Source of the DNA: Chloromonas sp. AAM2
Taxonomy: Eukaryota; Chlorophyta; Chlorophyceae; Chlamydomonadales; Chlamydomonadaceae
Direction of reading: 5' to 3'
NCBI GenBank assembly: GCA_004335635.1
Contig: QAXH01006671.1
Location: forward strand, 132,646 to 156,842
Length of the DNA: 24,197 bases
Part shown: positions 5,900 to 13,847 of the stretch, one piece after another
Position numbering within the stretch: the first letter of the stretch is position 1
Layout of the letters: every line of letters begins with the position of its first letter
Notes under the pieces: generated by a model
Databases searched by the model: none
What the model was told of the DNA's origin: nothing
What the model saw: only the letters and a program-made list of their open reading frames with translations
Made by a program: the position numbers and the translations under genes

Positions 5900-8362
5900 G
5901 TGTCTTTCGGGAGCCTAAATGAGTTTACGGAATCCGGTGATGGCCCCTACATCGTCTTAATTGAAGAGTTAGACGGCATTGGTGGGCCGGACGTCGTTGT
6001 TGCCAATCGGCAAGAAGATCAAATTGTCTATTATCGTAATTTGGGTGAAGGTGATTTTATATCTGCACTTAGCGTATCCCAAAAGTTCTCTACTGATATT
6101 TATGAGATGGTATCCGGTGACTTTTCAGGAAATGGGGCCATCGATATTATATCCGCTTCCGACCGTCAGAATGCCGAGCTGGAGATCTTTGAAAATGACG
6201 GCTCTGGAAATTTTGCAAATTTTGGGTTTACTTATCAGGGGACTGATCCAAAGTCCTTAGATACCGGAGACATTAACGGGGATGGTAAATTAGACCTGCT
6301 TTATATTGCATCCGGTGCAGGCATTGGTTCGTCACAGATCGTTTGGATCGAAAGTGTTGGCAGAGGGTCGGAGTCTGAAGTACATATTGTAGAGACCAAA
6401 AATCCCGGGTCCTCTTTAGCCATATTATTAGATAGAGATAATGACGGAGATCAGGATATCATTGCGTATTACCCGCAAGAAAATGACATCATCTTGTTCA
6501 CCAATGATGGAGATGGGAACTTTGAATTGGTTGAAAATATGGGCATTAAGGAATTTCTGTTGAACGAGAACGTCCCGGGTGTCACTAAATTTGTGAAAGG
6601 AGACTTTTTAGGTGACGGAGACAACGAACTTGGCTTAATTGTAAATGGAAATATTGCTTTCATGCCGTTTTATGTAAATGTTATTACACTGTATGATTCC
6701 TTTAATGATATCACAGATTTTGAAGTTGCCGATATAAATAATGATGGCTTTAGCGACATCGTTTTTACCAGTTTTGATCAAAAGGCGGCTTTTTGGTTAC
6801 AATCAAAACAGCAAGATGGTTCTCGTAAAAGCTATACGGATGCAAAACCTATTAATACCTCTCTAGAAGGCCCCATTGGTATTGCCTCCGGTGACCTTGA
6901 CGAAGATGGACTTCTTGATGTCGTTGTAACAGATTTCACCTGGAATATTACAAGCTGGTATGAAAATAATACTGACAGAGAGATCTCTTTTGTCAAACAA
7001 GAACCGGTTATAACGACTTCTGTCTCTCAGCCTGATCACATGGTTTATACTGACCTTAACGGGGATGAAATGGAGGACCTCGTGGTGGGTTCTTCTTCTT
7101 CAACTGAATTAAGCTTTTTTATTCGTGGCGAAGACGGAATCTTCGGAGAGAAGCAACTGATCTCTAATACAGCCGGAACTATTGAGGAAATCAAAGTGGA
7201 AGATTTGGATGGGGATGGGTTTCCCGATGTCATAGTCGCCTCTTCTTCTGATCCTAATGTGTCAGTGTACATGAATTCTGGTACGGGAAGCTTTGGCACA
7301 GGCATGGTGCTTAGCAATGAAGCTGACCCTCGTGATCTGGCTTTAGCTGAAATTGATGAAGATGGTGATATGGATCTCTTTGTACCCGATTTTGGTGGCG
7401 GTGGAATCTTACGATTCATCAACGCCGGCGATGGTACTTTTAGCCTTGAGTCTGAACGTTATGTAGAATGGGCTACCGAAATTGTGGAGCTGGAAATGGG
7501 CTCGCTTACAGCACAGATCGGAGAACGGGTTGACATGATCATAAGCGACCTTACCAGAGGTACCGAGCTGTACAAAGGGTTTCAAAGTTTTAGAATTGCT
7601 ACGAAGCTTTCAGAAAATGCTACCTCCAATATTCTGCTCAGAGATCTTACCTTTGATAATAACTACGATGTAGTTTATACCATAGATGAAACTCCAAAAG
7701 TGGGTTGGTTCAGAAGGCCAGGAAATAATTCCAATGTCGCTCCATTTACTATCAATGAGCCCGGCAGTGCTCCTATTTCACTGGCCACTGGTGATCTTAA
7801 TTCAGATGGAATTGAGGATTTCATTTATTCAACATCAGATAATCAAATTTACTGGCAAAATAATTATGCTAATTTTGATTTTACAAATGAGGGTAATTTT
7901 AGTGAACAAAAAAATATCACTGGCGAATCAATTAGCTTAAATAATCCCAGTGCTATCATCCCTGCTGATCTGGACAATGATGGTGATATTGACCTCCTGG
8001 TTGCTTCTACCGGAAGTAATGAGATTCTTTGGTTGAAGAATTTAGACATTGAAAATTCTGATACCGGAACAAGTATCGAGGATGAAGAAGCCATTCCACA
8101 GACGTTTTCACTTCTTCAAAATTATCCCAATCCTTTTAACCCAAGCACTGTGATTAGCTTCAACCTACCACAAAGCCACCTGGTTACAATAAAGGTTTAT
8201 AATTTCATCGGGCAAGAAGTGGCAACCCTGGCTGAGAATACCTTTACTGCGGGGTCTCATTCACTGCAGTTTAAGGCGAATGATTTAGCCTCGGGTGTTT
8301 ATTTCTATCGGCTAACCGCTGGCGGGCAATCCATAACCAAGAAAATGCTGTTAATTAAATAA
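5900..8362 (+). CDS. secreted FG-GAP/VCBS-repeat protein with T9SS-type sorting domain
   Basis: From the GTG at 5900 the frame encodes 820 residues with many FG-GAP/VCBS repeats. Typical units are DINGDGKLDLLYIA, DLDEDGLLDVVVTD, DLDGDGFPDVIVAS and DLDNDGDIDLLVAS; the Asp-rich loops bind calcium and the repeats form a beta-propeller. The last ~80 residues are a type IX sorting domain (LLQNYPNPFNPST...GVYFYRLTAGG...KKMLLIK), related to that of the 930-residue protein. The real N-terminus is probably upstream: codons from about 5813 read as a good signal peptide ending NTAEA|Q directly before residue 1, but no ATG, GTG or TTG exists in frame between the stop at 5762 and 5900. Initiation at ATA (5813) or ATT (5801), or loss of the start codon, are the options. 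Starting at 5900 would leave no export signal. Confidence 0.85.
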   Translation: MSFGSLNEFTESGDGPYIVLIEELDGIGGPDVVVANRQEDQIVYYRNLGEGDFISALSVSQKFSTDIYEMVSGDFSGNGAIDIISASDRQNAELEIFENDGSGNFANFGFTYQGTDPKSLDTGDINGDGKLDLLYIASGAGIGSSQIVWIESVGRGSESEVHIVETKNPGSSLAILLDRDNDGDQDIIAYYPQENDIILFTNDGDGNFELVENMGIKEFLLNENVPGVTKFVKGDFLGDGDNELGLIVNGNIAFMPFYVNVITLYDSFNDITDFEVADINNDGFSDIVFTSFDQKAAFWLQSKQQDGSRKSYTDAKPINTSLEGPIGIASGDLDEDGLLDVVVTDFTWNITSWYENNTDREISFVKQEPVITTSVSQPDHMVYTDLNGDEMEDLVVGSSSSTELSFFIRGEDGIFGEKQLISNTAGTIEEIKVEDLDGDGFPDVIVASSSDPNVSVYMNSGTGSFGTGMVLSNEADPRDLALAEIDEDGDMDLFVPDFGGGGILRFINAGDGTFSLESERYVEWATEIVELEMGSLTAQIGERVDMIISDLTRGTELYKGFQSFRIATKLSENATSNILLRDLTFDNNYDVVYTIDETPKVGWFRRPGNNSNVAPFTINEPGSAPISLATGDLNSDGIEDFIYSTSDNQIYWQNNYANFDFTNEGNFSEQKNITGESISLNNPSAIIPADLDNDGDIDLLVASTGSNEILWLKNLDIENSDTGTSIEDEEAIPQTFSLLQNYPNPFNPSTVISFNLPQSHLVTIKVYNFIGQEVATLAENTFTAGSHSLQFKANDLASGVYFYRLTAGGQSITKKMLLIK

Positions 8363-8389
8363 AGTGGTGATCGGGCTAATGGTTGTACT

Positions 8390-8414
8390 GGTTCCGCCGC
8401 TCCGCTGCGGAACC
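8390..8414. repeat. perfect inverted repeat between convergent genes
   Basis: GGTTCCGC (8390-8397) and GCGGAACC (8407-8414) form a perfect 8 bp stem around a 9 nt GC-rich loop. It lies between the convergent FG-GAP gene and mce. No T-run follows on either strand, so it looks more like a REP-type extragenic palindrome than a classic terminator, although it may still stabilise transcript ends. Confidence 0.6.
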
Positions 8415-8476
8415 CAAAACCGAGACTCTGCCTAAGCTAAGTGATTGGATGCTGAGAACCGCTTGAGATATGTCGA

Positions 8477-8875
8477 CTATTTTTTAGCCTGGCACAACTC
8501 CACTAACACTCCATGATTGTCCTTGGGATGGACAAAAGCTACCAATTTATTATCCGCGCCATCTTTGGGTTGATCATTTAAAACCGTAAATCCTTCTTTT
8601 CGAAGCCGGTCTAACTCGGCATGAATATCATCCACCTCAAACGCCACGTGATGAAGTCCGTCTCCTTTTTTATCTACGTACTTAGCGATCACAGAATCAG
8701 GCGAAGTGGGGGCAAGCAGTTCCACTTTTGACTCCCCGGTTTGGAAGAACACCGTTTCTACTTTTTCACTCTCCACTACTTCCGTTTTCGTGGGCTGCAC
8801 GTTTAGGATCTTAGAATAAGTTTCTGTGGCCGATTTCGCATCTTTAACGGCAATACCGATGTGATCTATATGCAT
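8477..8875 (-). CDS. mce: methylmalonyl-CoA epimerase
   Basis: 132 residues, a usual length for the family. It interconverts (R)- and (S)-methylmalonyl-CoA in the propionyl-CoA/succinyl-CoA pathway, in the cytoplasm. It is a vicinal-oxygen-chelate protein with two beta-alpha-beta-beta-beta modules. Visible metal-ligand candidates are His5 in MHIDHIGIAV, Gln45 or Glu52 at the end of the first module, His76 in GDGLHHVAFEVDD and Glu126 in GVLVELCQ. It follows metK by 28 bp on the same strand and is probably co-transcribed. The start is MHIDHIGIA, as in most family members. A general glyoxalase-family protein is the alternative, less likely given the HHVAFEVDDI motif. Confidence 0.93.
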   Translation of the reverse strand: MHIDHIGIAVKDAKSATETYSKILNVQPTKTEVVESEKVETVFFQTGESKVELLAPTSPDSVIAKYVDKKGDGLHHVAFEVDDIHAELDRLRKEGFTVLNDQPKDGADNKLVAFVHPKDNHGVLVELCQAKK

Positions 8876-8903
8876 AATGTTTTAAATTATGAATTAATAT
8901 TCA

Positions 8904-10028
8904 TTAGCCAAGCTTATCCACATAATCCAGCTTTTCCCAGGGGAATTCCTCTCGACCAAAATGGCCGTAAGCGGCTGTTTGCTTATAAATCGGGCTTTTT
9001 AGGTTGAACCGCTCAATAATACCTTTTGGGGTGCAATCAAAGGTTTTGGCGATCTTGTCAGCCAGTTCCACATCATTCATTTTACCGGTTCCATACGTAT
9101 TAACGTTGATAGAGACCGGCTCCGGAACGCCGATAGCATAAGCAAGTTGTACAAGGCACTCGTCAGCTAAATCCGCAGCTAACACATTCTTCGCAATATG
9201 TCGGGATGCATAAGCGGCACTTCGGTCTACTTTAGAAGGATCTTTCCCTGAAAAAGCACCACCACCATGCGCTCCAAATCCACCATATGTATCCACGATA
9301 ATTTTTCGTCCGGTAAGCCCGGTATCTCCATGCGGGCCTCCGATCACAAACTTTCCGGTGGGATTAACATGATAGATCGTTTCATCATCGATCAGCTCTG
9401 CAGGAATTACGCTGGGAATAAGGTGTTCTTTAAGATCGGTTTTGATTTGTGCCTGCTCCACCCCTTCATCATGCTGCGTGGAAAGTACAATCGTGTGAAT
9501 GCGCTTTGGTGATCCGTCATCATTATACTCAATGGTCACCTGACTTTTACTGTCCGGACCGAGATAGGGCATCAAATCCGTGATCTTGCGAATACGCGCC
9601 AGTTCTTTCAGTAAGCTATGCGAATACTGAAGCGGCATGGGCATGTACTCCGGGGTTTCCTTGGTTGCATAACCAAACATCATTCCCTGATCGCCGGCTC
9701 CGTCACGGTCAACTCCCTGAGCAATATCATCACTTTGACTGTGAATAGTTGAAAGTACGCCACAACTCTCTGAATCAAACCGATAAGAGGCTTTGGTATA
9801 TCCAATTTCTTTTATGGTTTCGCGGACAATGTCCTGCACTTCGATGTAAGCATCTGTGGTTACTTCGCCTGAAACTACGGCAAGACCGGTCGTAACCAGT
9901 GTTTCCACGGCAACGCGCGAATTGGGATCATCTTTTAGCAGGGCGTCTAAAATAGCATCTGAAATTTGGTCAGCAACTTTATCCGGGTGGCCTTCAGAAA
10001 CAGATTCAGAGGTAAAGAGATTTTTCAT
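8904..10028 (-). CDS. metK: S-adenosylmethionine synthetase
   Basis: 374 residues, slightly shorter than the E. coli enzyme. It makes S-adenosylmethionine from methionine and ATP. Signatures: SEGHPDK (11-17), the GAGDQG loop (110-115) followed by MMFGYA, the [13 protein letters not shown] glycine-rich segment in the middle, and the [19 protein letters not shown] motif before the C-terminal domain. The start ATG is fixed by the conserved [17 protein letters not shown]. It heads a likely metK-mce transcript. A terminator-like hairpin lies 50 nt upstream in the leader (10071-10096), which suggests attenuation or an upstream small RNA. Confidence 0.97.
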   Translation of the reverse strand: MKNLFTSESVSEGHPDKVADQISDAILDALLKDDPNSRVAVETLVTTGLAVVSGEVTTDAYIEVQDIVRETIKEIGYTKASYRFDSESCGVLSTIHSQSDDIAQGVDRDGAGDQGMMFGYATKETPEYMPMPLQYSHSLLKELARIRKITDLMPYLGPDSKSQVTIEYNDDGSPKRIHTIVLSTQHDEGVEQAQIKTDLKEHLIPSVIPAELIDDETIYHVNPTGKFVIGGPHGDTGLTGRKIIVDTYGGFGAHGGGAFSGKDPSKVDRSAAYASRHIAKNVLAADLADECLVQLAYAIGVPEPVSINVNTYGTGKMNDVELADKIAKTFDCTPKGIIERFNLKSPIYKQTAAYGHFGREEFPWEKLDYVDKLG

Positions 10029-10070
10029 GTGAATGATATCTTGATCAATAAGGTGCTTTCGGTTAGGAAA

Positions 10071-10096
10071 ATAAAAAGCGAGATATTTTATCTCGC
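10071..10096 (-). terminator. terminator hairpin in the metK leader
   Basis: On the minus strand GCGAGATA-AAA-TATCTCGC (10096-10078) is a perfect 8 bp stem with a 3 nt loop followed by TTTTTAT. It points toward metK and ends about 43 nt before its start codon. The nearest upstream gene on that strand (ruvB) ends over 400 bp away, so this could be a leader attenuator or the end of a small RNA. Confidence 0.7.
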
Positions 10097-10146
10097 AAGG
10101 GCGACAAATTTAATAAGAAATGAGGAGAAAAAGAGCGAAAGATTGA

Positions 10147-10171
10147 TCAGGTTCTTTTGTTCCAAACCTGA
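10147..10171 (-). promoter_or_regulatory. leader stem-loop upstream of the metK terminator
   Basis: TCAGGTT (10147-10153) and AACCTGA (10165-10171) form a 7 bp stem around an 11 nt loop, in the metK leader region ahead of the terminator. The AACCTGA arm is also part of the 17 bp inverted repeat with 10341-10357, so the two pairings exclude each other. Confidence 0.45.
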
Positions 10172-10357
10172 GTTCGATTAAAAAATGTGTGGATTAATCT
10201 AAAAAAGCCTAAATGTTCATTCCTGTGCAGGCAAGAACCTTATTGTTGCCAGTATATCAATGATTGATACCTAAAAAGCAATTAGATTTCGGGCATGCGC
10301 CGCGAAATGACTACCAAGCTTATCGTACAAACGACTTTTCTTAATCGAACTCAGGTT
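10165..10357. repeat. 17 bp inverted repeat, metK-ruvB intergenic region
   Basis: AACCTGAGTTCGATTAA (10165-10181) is the exact reverse complement of 10341-10357, with 159 bp between the arms. It may be the edges of a small non-autonomous element or part of a long leader RNA. No ORF lies between the arms. Confidence 0.7.
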
Positions 10358-10439
10358 CCAACGCGGACCAATCGGAACAAGTCGGTGTGTTATGAAGGAT
10401 TCTCTTCAGCACCTCGCTCCTGACGCTCTGCGTCGGAGC
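10222..10439. repeat. cluster of REP-like palindromes (477 bp intergenic region)
   Basis: The gap between metK and ruvB (10029-10505) has no supported gene. Besides the leader features it holds CCTGTGCAGG (10222-10231). A second stem pairs ATTTCG-GGC (10286-10294) with GCC-G-CGAAAT (10299-10308). A 10 bp stem pairs GCTCC-T-GACGC (10416-10426) with GCGTC-GGAGC (10430-10439) and has one bulged T. Such GC-rich palindromes in an AT-rich spacer are typical of dispersed extragenic repeats. Confidence 0.55.
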
Positions 10440-10505
10440 AAATGATACAATAAGAAAGCTTAGAATATTTCTATTGCTAATTAATCATTAGTCACCTTTT
10501 TTAAA

Positions 10506-11519
10506 TCAAGAATTAAACAAATCCTGCTCCATCTTCCCGGAATCTATACTCAAATATTGATAAGCTTTTTTGGTGCATATTCGTCCTTTGGGAGTACGCT
10601 GCATGAAGCCTTCTTTAATGAGAAACGGCTCATAGACTTCTTCAATGGTACCCTTATCCTCGCCGACGGCCACACCCAACGTACTTAATCCAACCGGCCC
10701 GCCACTGTAATTTTCAATGATCGCTTTTAAAATGCGGATATCCATTTCATCCAGGCCATTCTGATCTACATCTAACGCATTCAGCGCTTTGTCTGCAATT
10801 TGATCATCAATGGTTTCAAGGCCTTCTACCTGTGCAAAATCACGGGTGCGGCGAAGCAGTTTATTTACGATTCGCGGGGTACCACGACTTCTCCGAGCTA
10901 TTTCATGAGCTCCGGCATCGGTAATACCCATGCCCATAATATCGGCGGTACGCAAAGCAATGCGCTGAAGCAGTTCCACATCATAATAATCCAGCCGCAT
11001 ATCAATCCCGAAACGCGCCCTGAGGGGAGCTGTCAGCAATCCTTTTCTTGTAGTTGCGCCCACCAGCGTAAAGTGATTTAGTTCAATTTGTATACTTCGG
11101 GCGTTTGGGCCGGAATCAATTACAATATCCAGCTTGTAATCTTCCATAGCCGAGTAGAGGTATTCTTCAATGACCGGGTTGAGCCGATGGATTTCATCTA
11201 TAAACAGCACATCGCCTTCTTCCAGGTTGGTGAGCATACCGGCAAGGTCTCCAGGTTTTTCGAGCACCGGCCCTGTAGTCGGACGAATTTTGACGTCCAT
11301 CTCGTTGGCAATAATGTAAGAAAGCGTAGTTTTCCCTAATCCGGGCGGCCCGGACAAAATAACGTGATCAAGTGCGTCTCCCCGCTGTTTGGCAGCCTTA
11401 ATAAAAATGGATAGATTATTTATTGCTTTTTTTTGCCCTATAAATTCCTGCAGAGAACCAGGACGGACCGTCTGTTCAAAAGCATCTTTTTCTTCGGGAT
11501 TTAAAAGTGGATTGTTCAC
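10506..11519 (-). CDS. ruvB: Holliday junction branch-migration ATPase RuvB
   Basis: 337 residues, normal length. It is the hexameric AAA+ motor that with RuvA drives branch migration of Holliday junctions during recombination repair. Walker A GPPGLGKTT is at 57-65 and Walker B DEIH at 108-111, in VLFIDEIHRLNPVIEEYLYSAMED. The sensor segment is TLVGATTRKGLLTAPLRARFG, and the C-terminal winged helix contains GPVGLSTLGVAVGEDKGTIEEVYEPFLI. The start ATG at 11519 leads directly into the conserved VRPGSLQEFIGQ. It is divergent from ppk1 with about 88 bp between them. Confidence 0.97.
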   Translation of the reverse strand: MNNPLLNPEEKDAFEQTVRPGSLQEFIGQKKAINNLSIFIKAAKQRGDALDHVILSGPPGLGKTTLSYIIANEMDVKIRPTTGPVLEKPGDLAGMLTNLEEGDVLFIDEIHRLNPVIEEYLYSAMEDYKLDIVIDSGPNARSIQIELNHFTLVGATTRKGLLTAPLRARFGIDMRLDYYDVELLQRIALRTADIMGMGITDAGAHEIARRSRGTPRIVNKLLRRTRDFAQVEGLETIDDQIADKALNALDVDQNGLDEMDIRILKAIIENYSGGPVGLSTLGVAVGEDKGTIEEVYEPFLIKEGFMQRTPKGRICTKKAYQYLSIDSGKMEQDLFNS

Positions 11520-11538
11520 GTTATGGGATATAAGGTTT

Positions 11539-11555
11539 GTTAACGCTAAGTTAAC
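11539..11555. promoter_or_regulatory. paired GTTAAC sites between ruvB and ppk1
   Basis: GTTAAC occurs at 11539-11544 and 11550-11555. Each copy is a palindrome and they are 11 bp apart centre to centre, one helical turn, in the 88 bp spacer between divergent ruvB and ppk1. That spacing suits binding of a dimeric regulator, but no known box is recognised. Confidence 0.3.
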
Positions 11556-11607
11556 AGAATATTAGTTAGTTTTAAGGCAAAATGCGTACTAAATAGCTAA
11601 AGGTACT

Positions 11608-13845
11608 ATGAAAAAATCGTCTCTTTCGCCAGATGAAATGGCCTTCGATCCTTCAAAAGAGGATACAAAGATTAGCAAGAATATGATCAATCCCAAAAAG
11701 AATGAAATTCTGAAAAGAAAGGGAATGCATAAAGATCTGCGTTTTAGCAATCTTAAAATTTTCGGGGAAGAATATTTTTTCAATTACGAGTTAAGCTGGC
11801 TAAAATTTAATGAGCGGGTGTTGGCTGAAGCTAAAAATGAAAGTAATAAACTACTTGAGCGCATTAAATTTTTATCTATTGTCTGCTCCAACCTTGATGA
11901 ATTTTATCAAAAACGGGTCGGCGGGCTTAAAAGACAGACACTTTCCGGTGTGAAAGAACTTTCGGTTGACGGGATGACTCCCACCGATCAGCTTTCAGCC
12001 GTTCGTAAAGAAGTTCAAAATATGATTGAAAGTTATCGAAGCTGTTTTTTCGATGACCTGCGTCCCAAGCTCGCTAAAAAGGGAATACAGATTAAAACTT
12101 ACAACGAGCTGGATGATTATCAGCAAAGTGTGTGTGATCGTTATTTTCAAAAACAAGTGTATCCAATAATTACCCCGCTTGCTGTTGACGAATCCCACCC
12201 ATTCCCTTTTATATCCAATAAATCACTGTCTTTTGCCATTGAGCTTCAAAATCCCCGCACAAAGGAAAAACTTTTTGCACGGCTTAAAATCCCTTCTAAC
12301 CGCGACCGCTACATACAAGTACAGCGAAGGGGAAATCAGGTTATTTTAATTCCCATTGAGGATATCATCCATCACAAAGTAGATACGTTTTTCCCTGGTA
12401 TGAATGTTCTATCCGCGCATATGTTCCGGGTAACGCGTAATGCTTCTGTAGAGCGAAATGAAGAAGAAGCGGAAGATCTGCTGGAAACCATAGAGGATGA
12501 GCTTCGGGAACGAAAGTTTGCAGAAATCGTGCGACTGGAAATTGATACCGAGATGCCCAAACATCTTAAGAAATATATCATCAGTCATTTAAATATCGAC
12601 TGGCATGATGTATATGAGATGAAAGGTACGATTGGTTTAGTGGATGTAATGGATATCGCAAAGTTGAAAGGATTTAACCGATTAAAAGAACGTCCCTGGA
12701 ATCCTGTACTTCACCCCGCCCTTAAGCATAATCCGGAAGACGATATACCCAGTTTTTTTGAAGTCATTCGCCGGGGCGATTTCATGGTGCATCATCCTTA
12801 TCACAGCTTTGAACTTTCCACCCAGCGGTTTGTGGAAGAAGCTGCGCGTGATCCCAAAGTGCTTGCCATCAAGCAAACATTGTATCGGACTTCCAAAGAT
12901 TCTCCACTAATGCACTCACTGATGCAGGCCGCGGAGGAAGGGAAACAAGTGGCGGTACTGGTGGAAATAAAGGCCCGCTTTGACGAAGAGCGAAATATCA
13001 ACTGGGCGCAAAAGCTGGAGAATTATGGCGTGCACGTAGCTTACGGGATACCGGGATTAAAAATTCATACCAAAATGACCATGGTAGTCCGTGAAGAAAA
13101 AGACGGCCTGCGAACCTACTGTCACTTGGGAACAGGAAATTATCACCCCGATACGGCTCAGCTATATGAAGATCTGGCTTTGTTTACCTGTGATGAAGGT
13201 ATTTCATCGGATGTCACCGACATCTTCAACTTACTTACCGGGTATGCTCCTGATCAGACCTTTGAAAAATTATTAGTGGCTCCAAAGCATCTTCGAAAAC
13301 AGATGAATGAACTGATCGAGTTTGAGATCAATGAGGCTAAAAATGATCGTCCTGCGCGTATCATTGCAAAAATGAACAGCCTTGAAGATCCGTTGATCAT
13401 TCAAAAATTATACGAAGCTTCTGGCGTTGGGGTGAAAATTGACCTGATCGTTCGCGGAGTATGCCGACTAATTCCCGGTGTGGATGGAATGAGTGAAAAC
13501 ATTCAGGTTCATTCAATTATTGGGCGATACCTTGAACATTCTCGTATCTACTATTTTAACCATGGGGGCGAACATAAATACTTTATTGGATCAGCCGACT
13601 GGATGCACCGCAACCTGGATGCCCGTGTAGAAGCTATCACGCCTATTGAAAACGAAAAGCTTAAAAAATACATGCAGTTTGTACTCAATATCTATTTCAA
13701 TGATAACAAACAGCGCTGGCTGCTACAATCTGACGGAACCTACAATCGGGCTCAAAAGGAAGAAGGAAGTTCCAAACTCAGTGCTCACGATTATCTTATG
13801 AAGCATATGAATGAAGGAAATGAGCCGATTCCACGAGCTGAGTAA
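11608..13845 (+). CDS. ppk1: polyphosphate kinase 1
   Basis: 745 residues. It reversibly transfers the gamma phosphate of ATP to inorganic polyphosphate and is membrane-peripheral or cytoplasmic. The N-terminal domain begins at about residue 55 with FFNYELSWLKFNERVLAEA. Two phospholipase-D-like C-terminal domains follow. The catalytic histidines are likely His487 in LKIHTKMTMV (autophosphorylated) and His656 in EHKYFIGSADWMHRN. GTGNYHPDTAQLYEDL and QTLYRTSKDSPLMHSL are also family hallmarks. The first ~48 residues, lysine-rich, exceed the usual N-terminus; in-frame ATGs at about residues 30 and 40 could be the true start. Convergent with the unknown gene at 13848, only 2 bp between the stops. 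Confidence 0.96.
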   Translation: MKKSSLSPDEMAFDPSKEDTKISKNMINPKKNEILKRKGMHKDLRFSNLKIFGEEYFFNYELSWLKFNERVLAEAKNESNKLLERIKFLSIVCSNLDEFYQKRVGGLKRQTLSGVKELSVDGMTPTDQLSAVRKEVQNMIESYRSCFFDDLRPKLAKKGIQIKTYNELDDYQQSVCDRYFQKQVYPIITPLAVDESHPFPFISNKSLSFAIELQNPRTKEKLFARLKIPSNRDRYIQVQRRGNQVILIPIEDIIHHKVDTFFPGMNVLSAHMFRVTRNASVERNEEEAEDLLETIEDELRERKFAEIVRLEIDTEMPKHLKKYIISHLNIDWHDVYEMKGTIGLVDVMDIAKLKGFNRLKERPWNPVLHPALKHNPEDDIPSFFEVIRRGDFMVHHPYHSFELSTQRFVEEAARDPKVLAIKQTLYRTSKDSPLMHSLMQAAEEGKQVAVLVEIKARFDEERNINWAQKLENYGVHVAYGIPGLKIHTKMTMVVREEKDGLRTYCHLGTGNYHPDTAQLYEDLALFTCDEGISSDVTDIFNLLTGYAPDQTFEKLLVAPKHLRKQMNELIEFEINEAKNDRPARIIAKMNSLEDPLIIQKLYEASGVGVKIDLIVRGVCRLIPGVDGMSENIQVHSIIGRYLEHSRIYYFNHGGEHKYFIGSADWMHRNLDARVEAITPIENEKLKKYMQFVLNIYFNDNKQRWLLQSDGTYNRAQKEEGSSKLSAHDYLMKHMNEGNEPIPRAE

Positions 13846-13847
13846 AA

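Noticed and set aside
7045..7422. Minus-strand ORF of 125 residues within the FG-GAP gene
   Set aside because: It is the antisense of Asp-rich repeats (Ser/Pro-rich product), a typical shadow.
10029..10505. Known SAM-I type riboswitch ahead of metK
   Set aside because: I could not find the conserved core sequences; only a terminator and generic stems are visible.
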